Shown here: piece by piece, positions 1 to 9,400 of the stretch
Layout: every line of letters starts with the position of its first letter
Position numbering within the stretch: position 1 is the stretch's first letter
Origin: an uncultured Bacteroidota bacterium
GTDB lineage: Bacteria; Bacteroidota; Bacteroidia; Bacteroidales; P3
Length of the DNA stretch: 64,000 nt
Assembly (NCBI GenBank): GCA_902775135.1
Contig: CACYKY010000003.1
Coordinates: 83,056 to 147,055, forward strand
Direction of reading: 5' to 3'
Made by a program: the position numbers and the translations under genes
The notes under the pieces: generated by a model
Databases searched by the model: none
Told to the model about the DNA's origin: nothing
Seen by the model: the letters and a program-made list of their open reading frames with translations, nothing else

Positions 1-1434
1 TTTTTTCACATCGCAAGTAGATTTTCCATCCTCGATTTTGTCAACCTTTACCTCACCTATTTCACTCCACATACCATTGCCGTCCTGGGTATACACGGTG
101 AGGAGCATGCCTTCGTAGATGGAGGAGTTCTTGCCGACACCGATGGAGACGACCTTGGCCTTGTTTTTCTTGGACTGGTCGACAGAGAGGACAGATGTGT
201 AGATGGGGTAGCCGCAATCGATAGCGTAGTTGAGGTTATAGTCCTTGACTGAACGCTCGAAAGCTTTTTCCATACTTTCAGTGCTGAGGCCGGAGCAATA
301 GGTCTGCTCGGCATAGAGAACCTTGCCAGTACGGGCATCGCTGAGGATGAACACCCATTCGCCATCGACGGTGTAGGTGTTGTAGCGCTCGGATTTTTCG
401 GTTTTGGTCTTAAAGTTGCCGGAAACAGGCATGATGATGCCATCGATAGTGATGGAGTTGCGCTGGGCTTCGGAGAGGTTGTTATAAGCATCGAGACTGA
501 TGGCGTAGAGACGTGTGGTTTCATAAAGTTTTTTCATCATCATGTCATCAATGTATTTGTTGGCCATGCTGTTGCCGACAGCATTAAGATAGAGGACGGT
601 GTGGAGCTTATTGCAGTCGGGGTCAGGCTCGTTGATGATAGCAGATGTTTTCTTTTCGATGGTGAAAAGTTCACTAAAGAAGCCCAGGGGGCGTGAGGCG
701 ATGCGAAGTTCCTCGCCGGCTTCGAAGGCTTTCTGCAGGGTGTCGGAGCCACCGGTAACCTTGCAGAGAGTGCGGTTGCTACCAAGAATTTCCTTGACTT
801 GGATACGTCCCAACTGGTCGCCGGCGGCATTATAAACGTTGAATTTCATCTTATCGTAGATGGAGGAGGAACTGCCGACATTGATAGTGACAATCTCTGC
901 TTTCTGCTTCTTGGACTCGTCGACAGAGAGTATATTGCCACGAACGACATAGTAGCCGTCGATGAAGGAGGTGAGGTCGACAGAGAGTGTGGACATAGCG
1001 GCATTTGTAGCTTTATCTTGATTGTTGCGGTCGGATCCGGAGCCCTTGAGTTTGGTGCTGACGAGGACAGCGTTGGTCTTGGGGTCGCGAATCTGGAGGG
1101 TCACATAGCAAGTCGACATCCATGTCATTTCTCCGGTCAAGATATCCTTCTGCTTGCGGGTGGGCATACTGTCAACAACGGCAGTAAAAACAGCGTCAAA
1201 CTTGATGTTGTTGCGCAACGACTGAGGGAGGCTGTTGTAGTTGCGGCCATCAAAAATATTGAGTCGCTTGGTTTCAGTAAAGCCACGCAGCATGTAATAT
1301 TTGACGTCGACGGCGTTCGGTCCACTAACCTCGGAGAAGAGGACTGTGCGGCGCGTGTTGTCGTAAGTGTTTTCCTGGGCGAAGGCAAAGCCTGCCAGGA
1401 GCATCATAGCGATAAATGTAAAAGTTTTTTTCAT
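1..1434 (-). CDS. Secreted protein with a duplicated module, 3' end outside the window
   Basis: The reading frame opens at an ATG at 1434 and stays open to base 1, so at least 478 residues are present and the C-terminus is missing. The start MKKTFTFIAMMLLAGFAFAQ is a clear signal peptide. Two related segments can be seen, one near residues 170-240 beginning GYYVVRGNILSVDESKK and one near 410-478 beginning GYPIYTSVLSVDQSKK. Each continues with a GxxSSIY motif and a strand-rich stretch, so the protein looks like a tandem duplication of one module. It is the last visible gene of the collinear tubulin-like locus, 46 bases downstream of the PEGA-SUMF1 gene. I do not recognise the family. The modules recall envelope proteins that bind cell-surface assemblies, but that is only an impression. 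Confidence 0.8.
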   Translation of the reverse strand, partial: MKKTFTFIAMMLLAGFAFAQENTYDNTRRTVLFSEVSGPNAVDVKYYMLRGFTETKRLNIFDGRNYNSLPQSLRNNIKFDAVFTAVVDSMPTRKQKDILTGEMTWMSTCYVTLQIRDPKTNAVLVSTKLKGSGSDRNNQDKATNAAMSTLSVDLTSFIDGYYVVRGNILSVDESKKQKAEIVTINVGSSSSIYDKMKFNVYNAAGDQLGRIQVKEILGSNRTLCKVTGGSDTLQKAFEAGEELRIASRPLGFFSELFTIEKKTSAIINEPDPDCNKLHTVLYLNAVGNSMANKYIDDMMMKKLYETTRLYAISLDAYNNLSEAQRNSITIDGIIMPVSGNFKTKTEKSERYNTYTVDGEWVFILSDARTGKVLYAEQTYCSGLSTESMEKAFERSVKDYNLNYAIDCGYPIYTSVLSVDQSKKNKAKVVSIGVGKNSSIYEGMLLTVYTQDGNGMWSEIGEVKVDKIEDGKSTCDVKK

Positions 1435-1480
1435 GATATAATAGGTTTTAATGATTTACAAACGTTTTTGTTTCCCTCGT

Positions 1481-2737
1481 TTACTCATCCATCACCAGAC
1501 GGAGACCAACGAAGGGGGAGGGAGTATCAGGGTCTTGGTGGGAGCGCGAAGAGGAGAGCATGCTCCACTTATTGCCGCCAGCATATCCACCACGGACCAC
1601 ACGCTGGGTGCCGTTGTTGGGCCCCTGGGGACTGATAGTTCGATCAGCAGGATAGGTAGCTATCCAGTCAGAGCACCACTCAGCAACGTTGCCACTCATG
1701 TCGAAGATCCCGAGAGCGTTAGGGGATTTTTTGCCCACAGCAGTGATGCCTTCGGTTTGGGCAGCACGGGAGCCGCCGCTGATGGCGTCAGCATCCTGAG
1801 TTCCACGAGCACGAGCTGCAAATTCCCATTCGGCCTCAGTAGGCATACGGAATTGCTGGCCACTGAGTCTGTTGAGGCGGCGGATAAACTCGAGACAATC
1901 GTTATAGCTGACATTGCTCACAGGCAAATCAGGACCTTGGACAAGCGAGGGATTGCTACCCATGACCTTTTCCCAAAGAGCCTGAGTAACCTCAGTCTTG
2001 CCGATGCTGTAGTTGCGGAGGATAACCTCATGCTGGGGTTGGGCATAGTTGAGGGGATAGTTCTTGTCCTCGGGTTTAGTCTTGGAGCCCATCAGGAAGG
2101 AACCTCCAGCCACCTTGACCATTTCGTAGCTGATGCCTTCGAGCTGGAAGGAACCCGCAGGGCGGAGGGTAATAGTATGGGATGTTTTCTTTCCAAGTTT
2201 AATGTGGAAGATGCTGCGTTCCTTGTTATACCCATTGGCCACTATCTCTACCTCGTGGTCACCTTCGGGGCCTTTGTATTCATAGGGAGTCACGGAGCTC
2301 ATCTTCTCGCCGTCAATATAGACGTCAGCATCCTTGATGTTACATTCAATTTTGACAGTACCGGTGGGACCGTCATAAGCTATCTGAGGCTTTTCCACAA
2401 GCATCACATAGGTAACGTTGCTGCGTATGGGTTCGAACTCGTGACGCAGCGGGAGATATTTCTTCGACTTGATGGTGATCCAGTTGGCATCCTTCATCAT
2501 GTAGATCCACCACTCGCCGTCCTTGTACTCGGAGGAGATGATGTCGCCCTCGAACTGCGCGTCGGGTAAAATGAGTCCAAGGCGGATGAGACCGCAATTG
2601 ACTCCATTGGCATCCTTCTTAGGATACTTGGCGGCGTCGGTCATAGTGAGGTCGGCACGGAAGTCGGTAACCTTCAGTTCCTGGGCCGAAAGGCCGAGGC
2701 AAACAGCCAGGAAAAAGAATAGAATGGTTTTCTTCAT
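1481..2737 (-). CDS. PEGA and SUMF1 (FGE-sulfatase-like) domain secreted protein
   Basis: 418 residues with a signal peptide (MKKTILFFFLAVCLGLSAQ). An N-terminal region of about 100 residues is unassigned. Residues about 120-185 form a PEGA-type beta domain (ADVYIDGEKMSSVTPYEYKG, then GDHEVEI). Residues about 195-416 form a SUMF1 fold, shown by GGSFLMGS, EVTQALWE, VSYNDCLEF, RMPTEAEWEFAAR, DMSGNVAEWC and VVRGG. The paired cysteines used by true formylglycine-generating enzymes near the C-terminus are absent (the stretch reads KWSMLSSSRSHQD), so a binding or scaffold role is more likely than sulfatase activation. The gene sits 14 bases downstream of the NTF2-like gene and is probably co-transcribed with it. 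Confidence 0.88.
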   Translation of the reverse strand: MKKTILFFFLAVCLGLSAQELKVTDFRADLTMTDAAKYPKKDANGVNCGLIRLGLILPDAQFEGDIISSEYKDGEWWIYMMKDANWITIKSKKYLPLRHEFEPIRSNVTYVMLVEKPQIAYDGPTGTVKIECNIKDADVYIDGEKMSSVTPYEYKGPEGDHEVEIVANGYNKERSIFHIKLGKKTSHTITLRPAGSFQLEGISYEMVKVAGGSFLMGSKTKPEDKNYPLNYAQPQHEVILRNYSIGKTEVTQALWEKVMGSNPSLVQGPDLPVSNVSYNDCLEFIRRLNRLSGQQFRMPTEAEWEFAARARGTQDADAISGGSRAAQTEGITAVGKKSPNALGIFDMSGNVAEWCSDWIATYPADRTISPQGPNNGTQRVVRGGYAGGNKWSMLSSSRSHQDPDTPSPFVGLRLVMDE

Positions 2738-2751
2738 TGCATCAAGATGTT

Positions 2752-3720
2752 TTAATTGAGTTTGAAGTTACTAAGCGTAAAGATATCGCTGTCGTCAATC
2801 TCGGTGGGCTGCCAGGTGCGCACCATAATCTTGGGGTGGAACTCGTCGGTGAAGTCCCAAACGATGAAGACAATGCCCTCGTCGCTGTAGTTCTTGGTGA
2901 ACCAGCCCTGTTTGAGGGTAACGCCGTAATAGTTGGGCTTTGCTCCATGGCGAACAATTTGGATGTCGTCGAACTTGACGTTGATGTAGGCGTTGTTACG
3001 GAATACGCGACGCAGACCATTGAGGTACTGCTGTTTGCCTTGGGTAGTGTATTCAACCTTGGAAATGGGCTTCATGTCGGTGTGCTGACGTTTGACGACC
3101 TTGCCGGTAACGATGAGGGCGTCGTCGGAGAAGACGTCCTCCATGAATCTGATGTCTTTCTGGACATAGGCATTGCGGAACTGTTCGACCCAATGGAGGA
3201 TTTGCATGCGGCGGTCGGCGTCGTTGAGGCGCTCGCCCTCCTTCATGAGGCGGACATACTGCTGGAGGCCCATGGTGATGTTGAAGTCGGAGATGCGGCC
3301 GGAAGGATCAAAATTGATACATATTTCCTGGTTGAGGTCGCCGACGTAGGAGTCGTCAATGGGCTTCATGACAACAGCTATATTGCGAGCCTGGTAACCA
3401 ATAACGCGGCCGTTGGAAGCTTTGATGCGAAGGCAATGTTCGACGATATCGTCGTCAACAACACGGAATTTGACATTATTCCACATCATGCCGATACTCT
3501 GGGTTGCCAGATCATCGATGCCGATGCCGCGATAGTTGATATCCTTACCTGATGACTCGGCTTGGTTAATGGCCGTAAGCAGGCGGGAAGTGTTCTGCTC
3601 CATAGTCTGCTTGACCGAACCTTCGATGCCGTCAGAAAATTCAAAGAGAACTTCATCCTGAGCACGAAGTGCAAAGGTGGAAAGTAGTGCAGCAAATGCT
3701 ATGACAAAAACTTTTTTCAT
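2752..3720 (-). CDS. Secreted NTF2-like domain protein
   Basis: 322 residues from the ATG at 3720, chosen because it gives a proper signal peptide (MKKVFVIAFAALLSTFALRAQ); a longer frame upstream has no such start. The C-terminal half, from about residue 175, reads like an NTF2/SnoaL-type cone: a helix with WVEQFRNAYVQKDIRFMEDVF, then SDDALIVTG, and late strands including VKFDDIQIVRHG and YYGVTLKQGW. The N-terminal half is beta-rich and unassigned. In many NTF2-like proteins the cone is a ligand pocket or dimerisation module without catalysis. Its position between two other secreted products of the same operon suggests a periplasmic partner. The specific role is unknown. Confidence 0.8.
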   Translation of the reverse strand: MKKVFVIAFAALLSTFALRAQDEVLFEFSDGIEGSVKQTMEQNTSRLLTAINQAESSGKDINYRGIGIDDLATQSIGMMWNNVKFRVVDDDIVEHCLRIKASNGRVIGYQARNIAVVMKPIDDSYVGDLNQEICINFDPSGRISDFNITMGLQQYVRLMKEGERLNDADRRMQILHWVEQFRNAYVQKDIRFMEDVFSDDALIVTGKVVKRQHTDMKPISKVEYTTQGKQQYLNGLRRVFRNNAYINVKFDDIQIVRHGAKPNYYGVTLKQGWFTKNYSDEGIVFIVWDFTDEFHPKIMVRTWQPTEIDDSDIFTLSNFKLN

Positions 3721-3782
3721 ATCGTAACAATATTTTACTTTAATACCGAATGATGTTTTCAATACAACATGTCCACCTAGAC

Positions 3783-4673
3783 CTATTTGGCCAAAATAAA
3801 CCAAAGGGCGTTTTTACCTCTATGGTTGGCCAAAGAAGAAAGTTTCATCTCGCGATAGTCGATGCGACTGTCGGATCCAGCACCAAGAATAGTGATGAGA
3901 TTACCATTATTGTCGAAGATAATCCAGCATGCTTCGGCGCTATTGGGACATTTGTCAGGAGTACCGAAACGTTTGACGCGATACTGTGCTTTGAGTCGGT
4001 TGAGTTTTGCGCGTATCGCTGTGATGTCACCACATTCGAGGAGTTCAGTAATCACACGTTGTTGCCACCCAACAAGGTCACTCTGCACAGCGGTGCTTGC
4101 TGCCGGTTGTTTTTCCTCGTCAAGGGATGTTTCGGGGACTTCGTCGACAGCCACTTCTTCGGCGGGGACTTCATTGACAGGCACTTCATTGACGACAGGC
4201 GTTGTCGCTACTGGATTTTCCTCAGGAGCAGCCTGCACCGGAGCCCTATGTACAGGTGCAAGCACAGGGTTGTCGTTGATGGTGATAGTGGCTCCAGAGG
4301 CAGCATTAACGACGGTGGTATTCATCACCCCCTCAATATCATTCTTCTTCACATAGACAAACACGCGGTGCATCTCGCCTCGCATCATGCTCATTTGCTC
4401 ACTTCGGGAGCGAATGTCTTTGATGAGCACATTGTCGGCCGACGTGAGTTTTTTCTTCGATCCGATGTACTCGTCCACTTGCTTCATCAGCAGTTCATAG
4501 GCCACTTCAGCTGCTTCGGCCTCACTGTCCATAGTGGCCTCTGCGTAGAGGTACGAACTACTGCGTTTGATTTTGTTGATTTCCTTAGAGGTTGTCTGCT
4601 GTGCCATAGACATTGTGGTAAACAGTAGCGCAAAAGCTAGAAGGAAAAAACATTTATTGGATTTCGTTCTCAT
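3783..4673 (-). CDS. Secreted protein of unknown function with a Pro/Val/Glu-rich linker
   Basis: 296 residues from the ATG at 4673, which starts a signal peptide (MRTKSNKCFFLLAFALLF, ending near MSMAQQ). The next 110 residues are helical (DSEAEAAEVAYELLMKQVDEY) and resemble the periplasmic LPP20-type fold loosely. A low-complexity linker follows with repeated NEVPVNEVPAEEV-like units, then a compact C-terminal domain with WQQRVITELLECGD and ACWIIFDNNGNLITILG. The start codon overlaps the last 20 bases of the upstream gene, a sign of translational coupling. I do not recognise the family. Confidence 0.72.
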   Translation of the reverse strand: MRTKSNKCFFLLAFALLFTTMSMAQQTTSKEINKIKRSSSYLYAEATMDSEAEAAEVAYELLMKQVDEYIGSKKKLTSADNVLIKDIRSRSEQMSMMRGEMHRVFVYVKKNDIEGVMNTTVVNAASGATITINDNPVLAPVHRAPVQAAPEENPVATTPVVNEVPVNEVPAEEVAVDEVPETSLDEEKQPAASTAVQSDLVGWQQRVITELLECGDITAIRAKLNRLKAQYRVKRFGTPDKCPNSAEACWIIFDNNGNLITILGAGSDSRIDYREMKLSSLANHRGKNALWFILAK

Positions 4674-5769
4674 TGAATAGTGATTTAAGGTTCGACATGG
4701 GAACATATGCATTGAGGCGGGCCTTGACAGTGCCTTTACGTTCTTTGATAATGTTCCTCGAGAAGTTGAGTTTCATCACATGGGCATAGCCCATTTCAGG
4801 GTTGTTCATAACCAATTCCGCCACCACCACACCCTCGTTGTCGCTGATGATACCGAAGTAAGGATGGCAACCTTGATCCAGACAGTAGCCTATCCACTGG
4901 CGCAAGGGCAGGCTGAACTCGCCGAGGTTGAACCCATACTTCACCTGCGTAAAAGCTATCAAGATATCGTTCTCCAATTCGACTCCTGTCACCAGATTGG
5001 CCATACTCTCGAAGGGGAAATCCTCTCCATAGAGCAACTGCCAACCCGTTTCGGAGTCGTTGACGAAATAGCGGTTGGAATTGAGTTCAGGCAGATGGAA
5101 TATCTCTCCTGTAAGGACATGGATGGGACTGTTGCCGACGCGAGCCAATATTTGATCCACAGGGTTGGCGGGCTCAACATCACCCAAACGGAAACGGAGT
5201 GCCTCCTGAGCCAACCGACCTTCACCCTCTTGTATGGTGACTCCCTTCAGGAGAAAGTAGTCGGTAGGGTAAGAGAGTGTCACCTCGCGACGGTTCTCGC
5301 TATACCAGTTGCAAATATAGCGTTTGTCGTTCTGCTGTGTAATCTGGAAGTAAGAGCTGGTGTCTTTACACAAAGCTTTGAGTTCGGCAACAGAGCCTTT
5401 CTCAAATTTTATACGTTCCTCCAACAGATGGCTTTTGAAACTCTTGCCGTAGAACTCGCCGAGGTCGGACGTGAGCGCCAGCCGTTCAATAAAGTTGCAC
5501 TGGTCCCCGGGCAAATGCTGGCGCTGCCAAGGGGTGAAGAGCGAGTATCCGATATGCACCACCTCGCCATCTTTGACAATCACTGTCACCGGCAGCAAGT
5601 GGAATTCCGCAACCCTGTAATTCAACCCCTCGGGCAGATGCCCTCCGAGGCCAATACCAGAGGCTATCGAGCGCAACTGGGCCGTAGCACAAGGTTGTGT
5701 CATAGCCTTCCGGCCTCCCCCGAAGAGGAGGAGGCCCAGAAAGCATAATATGACGAAACGTCGGAACAT
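4654..5769 (-). CDS. Secreted protein of unknown function, 371 residues
   Basis: An N-terminal hydrophobic segment (RRFVILCFLGLLLFGGG) followed by TQPC suggests export, possibly as a lipoprotein or membrane-anchored protein. The rest alternates strands and short helices with no motif I can name. A segment near the C-terminus (YFGIISDNEGVVVAELVM, then GYAHVMKLNF) resembles the end of the downstream neighbour, where WIIFDNNGNLITIL occurs, so the two may share a domain. Four bases separate it from the zinc-ribbon gene upstream, and it overlaps the next gene downstream. It belongs to the operon headed by the membrane protein at 9596-10087. Confidence 0.75.
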   Translation of the reverse strand: MFRRFVILCFLGLLLFGGGRKAMTQPCATAQLRSIASGIGLGGHLPEGLNYRVAEFHLLPVTVIVKDGEVVHIGYSLFTPWQRQHLPGDQCNFIERLALTSDLGEFYGKSFKSHLLEERIKFEKGSVAELKALCKDTSSYFQITQQNDKRYICNWYSENRREVTLSYPTDYFLLKGVTIQEGEGRLAQEALRFRLGDVEPANPVDQILARVGNSPIHVLTGEIFHLPELNSNRYFVNDSETGWQLLYGEDFPFESMANLVTGVELENDILIAFTQVKYGFNLGEFSLPLRQWIGYCLDQGCHPYFGIISDNEGVVVAELVMNNPEMGYAHVMKLNFSRNIIKERKGTVKARLNAYVPMSNLKSLFNENEIQ

Positions 5770-5773
5770 TCAA

Positions 5774-6421
5774 CTAGCAGTTAAACCACTTGCGAGTGCC
5801 GTCGGTACGCTGCAACTCGCCAGCACGCAGGCGTCCGTTCTCGAACTTGGTGTTGGCAATCTTGTCGCCAGGTCTGATGTCTAGCATTGATCCACGACCG
5901 TCCTTGAGGTCAATCTGATAGCTGGAGGAAACATTGATGGTACCACCGACGCCATGAGGCACACCTCCCTGGGTGGGGCCGCTGTAGGAGCCGTAGGGCA
6001 GGCTTGTGTTCGACGAGGTGCTCTTCTTCGGGGTATCCTGTTTGACGGTAGGAGCAGTCTGGTCGGCTTCATTAATGATTTCAGGGGCTTCTTCCATCAC
6101 CTCGGCCTCCTCTACAGCAGGTGCCTCTTTCACCTCGGTTTCCTCTACAGCAGGGGTGCTCTTGTCACCGCTGAAAGCGAAGTATCCACCCACGCCGAGA
6201 CCGACAACCAGCACAGCACCACCAATGATGCCGATGAGTTTCATATTGGTACCCTTCTTGGGAGGAGGGCACTCGCGAAGCTCTTTGCCGCAATCCTCGC
6301 AGACAAATTCTTTGCGCATAGCAATCTGCTGAACAGTCTTTTCTTTACATTTGGGGCATTCGTCGTTGAGGCATATGCCATATTTAAAGCGTTCTCCGCT
6401 TGATCTTCTTGTATTTGCCAT
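5774..6421 (-). CDS. Zinc-ribbon, single-pass membrane protein with a MORN-like motif
   Basis: 215 residues. Cys22, Cys25, Cys41 and Cys44 form two CxxC knuckles, a typical zinc ribbon. Residues 61-83 (LIGIIGGAVLVVGLGVGGYF) form one transmembrane helix, which would leave the ribbon in the cytoplasm. An acidic, Val/Glu-rich linker with repeated APAVEEAEV-like units runs to about residue 130. Residues 143-160 (YGSYSGPTQGGVPHGVGG) look like one MORN repeat, followed by a small beta domain. The gene lies 43 bases downstream of the tubulin-like gene, so it could connect that protein to the membrane; this is inference. Confidence 0.8.
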   Translation of the reverse strand: MANTRRSSGERFKYGICLNDECPKCKEKTVQQIAMRKEFVCEDCGKELRECPPPKKGTNMKLIGIIGGAVLVVGLGVGGYFAFSGDKSTPAVEETEVKEAPAVEEAEVMEEAPEIINEADQTAPTVKQDTPKKSTSSNTSLPYGSYSGPTQGGVPHGVGGTINVSSSYQIDLKDGRGSMLDIRPGDKIANTKFENGRLRAGELQRTDGTRKWFNC

Positions 6422-6464
6422 TTCTTTTTTTTTAGTATTTTATAATTTGTATTCTAAATATTTT

Positions 6465-9400
6465 TTACATTGACGGGGGCATAGGAGGCATCGGGGGCAT
6501 GTTCGGCATAGCGGGAGCGAAGAGGGACTTCAGTTCGGCCACCTGACCTGCGGGAACCCAAGCTGGCATACCCTGCTGCCAAGCCATCGTCTGCTCTGTG
6601 ATTTGTTTGTTCTGACTGAGTGTCTTGCAGGTGGCATAGTCGTAAGGACCATAGTTTTGTCCACCGATGATGAAATACATTTGCACCTGTGGTTCAGGAG
6701 CAGGCATACCCGGCATTGGAGGCATGGCTGGAGCACCTGGCATCGGAGGCATAGCTGGAGCACCCGGCATCGGAGGCATGGAAGCGGAGCCAGGCTGGCC
6801 AAGCTGGGTTGTCGATTGCATAGCAATCTGTTCTGCATTTTCCACCACATAGAGTGACGGCAGGCCCTTACCATTACCCTCGCTGTGCAACAGGATGGCA
6901 TTGCTGGCATCGGTGTTGGGGTTGCCGGTGTTGAGGAAACGTTCGTAGCGTTCCTTGTAGGAACTCAGCCAGCTGATGCAACGCATGGGGAAGCAGTAGG
7001 CAACGGTGATTATGGACAGTTCATCCTTGCGTGGGCTCTTGCGATTCACTTTGATAGAGGTCTGCGACTTGCCCTGTGAGAAAGAGTTCTTGAAAGCAGC
7101 TTCCAACTTGTCGGCAAAAGTCTTGAGGCTCTCGTTGTCGTCGGGCGAGGGTATACTGACAAGGATGGTCTTTTTGTCGATTGAAGCGGGATTGGTGGGA
7201 CTAAGGTTGCCCTCGTTATTGCGCACATGGAGCTGCATCTCATCGTTGTTAAGCTTAAGGAAAACGCCGCTCTGCTTCACGATATCAAGGGCAAAACGCT
7301 GAATTTGTTCGTCTGTTGTTAGTTTTTGCTGCAACTGTGTGAGAATGTTGAGGTCGAGGACCTTCTTGTCGCTGTCGGCACGTTCGGCGTGCTTGGTCTT
7401 GACAATTTTTGCCAACTGGATGTCGAAAGCGTTGCATACAATGTCGGTAGAAATCTCCGTAGCGAGGACGCCAAAATTGGTGAATTCTCCCTTGGGCAGA
7501 ATGGCATCGCGTAGCTGGCGAGCGATGTTGGGCATGTCGACCTTGTCGATTCGGAGGTCGGACTCGAATTCACCCATCACCTCTTCTTCACTCACCTCGA
7601 TGATAGCGCCCTTCATATCCTCCAGACCCTTGTTCACTTTGCGCTGAGCAGCCACAAGGCGTTCTGTCTCATCGATGGCATCGTTAATTTTTTGGCCAAA
7701 GGCTGAGATGTCAGCGTCGAGTTTGCCCACTTCAATAAAGAGTCGGGTGGCCAATTTCTGTGCGAAGTCGAGAGCCACGAGCATAGTCTTGCTGGTGAAA
7801 AGGTCAGTGAGGATTTCCTGGTGGTCGGACAACGAGTTGGTGTTGCCACCGAAGACCTTTTTGTTGAGGAATCCCTTGTTGACCCAGTCGGACACATTGT
7901 CATCGCGGTCTCTGCAGATGGCCTCGTTTTCTTCCTGCTCTTTCTTGAACTTGGTATCAAGGTCCTTACGGGTCTCGCCGACGCGTTCGATGAGCAGTCG
8001 GCTGATTTTCTGCAACTCAACAATGGAGATGTCGCCATCGCGCCAAGTTTTGAAGAGTTCCTGCTCAATTACACGACGTATTTCCTTGGCAATCTCGGGG
8101 ATGGCACGCTCCTTGCCTTTGTAGTATTCTTCAACGCCGACACTACGGAACTGTTTGGCATAGAAGTCGCTCATAATGTTCTCCAACTCAGTGAGGGGAT
8201 TGTCGGCCTGCTTGGCCTCGTCGGCATAGTTGATGGCCTTGTCATGCCAATAGTCGGAGAACTTGGGATAGGTAGTGTCACTAGGCAGAATCTTGAGTTC
8301 ATAGGTCAGGTGGCGGTCGTCGAGCATCCATTTGGAGAGGTTGCCATCGTTGAAGTAATCGGCACGATAGTCGCGGTTGCGCTCTTCGTTCACATATCCC
8401 GTATTCTCGCGCCAGTTGTTGTACTTGAACTGGTATAGTACACTTTCACCAACAGTATAGGTAATATGCTTCAATACGCGCAGTTCGGGATACATGACAC
8501 GCTTGATGCCAAAGGAGTTGATTTTCTTGGTGCGTGCTATCGGAATATGGCCTTTTTCATCAGCATTCTTGCATTCGTCATATTCCACAGCGAAATCGTC
8601 CATATTCTCGAACGAGTAGGCGCGCAACATATCGCCGTTGGCCTCATCGGTGGAGTTGATGAGGAATACGCGAGCATAGACATAGTCGCTGACAATCTTG
8701 GGCAGTTCTTCGAGCGAATTGACAGTCAATCCGTTCTCATTGGTGTTGCTATAGAGGGTGAGGCCATTGGCCACGCCTTTCACCTTATCTGAGAAAAGAC
8801 GGGCTTCCTGTCCAGCGCCGGTCACATCGTGGGGGAAGAAACGTCCGGCCTGCAGGGCATTGAGCTCGTTCAGAGCTGCATAGCCATTCTGATAGTAGCG
8901 TCCCTGATCCATATTGGCCTTGGGCAGGTGCATTTCCGGAATCATAGCGTAGACCGAGATGATGGCATCGGGGAAAGCTTTGCGTGTCTGCACAATGGCA
9001 TCGACGATGGCTCCAGAACCCGTTCCGCCACAGAGGCCGGTGAAAATATGGATTGTCGTCGCATTATCATTGTGGGAGATTTCGTTGCAACGGCCGTAGG
9101 CATCTCGGAGGGCGTTGACATAAGCTACCGCGTTGGCAGCAAAAAGCAGACGTCCTGCACGGCGTTTCTGTCCTGCAGCCTGACCCAGCGAGCCAATAGC
9201 GGTCTTTACGGCCGACACGTTATCCACTATCCCCTTGACAGAGGGATAATTGTTGATGTTGTCGAGAATTTTCTCCACATCGACATCCTTGATATAGAGG
9301 AACTCGTTCTGTCGGAAAGAAGCGTCGAGACCCATCACGCGGAAGTCAGGACGTCCAATGCCCATCATTTCATCGGTAGAGTCGACATAGAGCAGCGCCA

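Noticed and set aside
6712..6780. CRISPR-like direct repeats
   Set aside because: The units are contiguous without spacers and encode MPPMPGAPA inside a gene.
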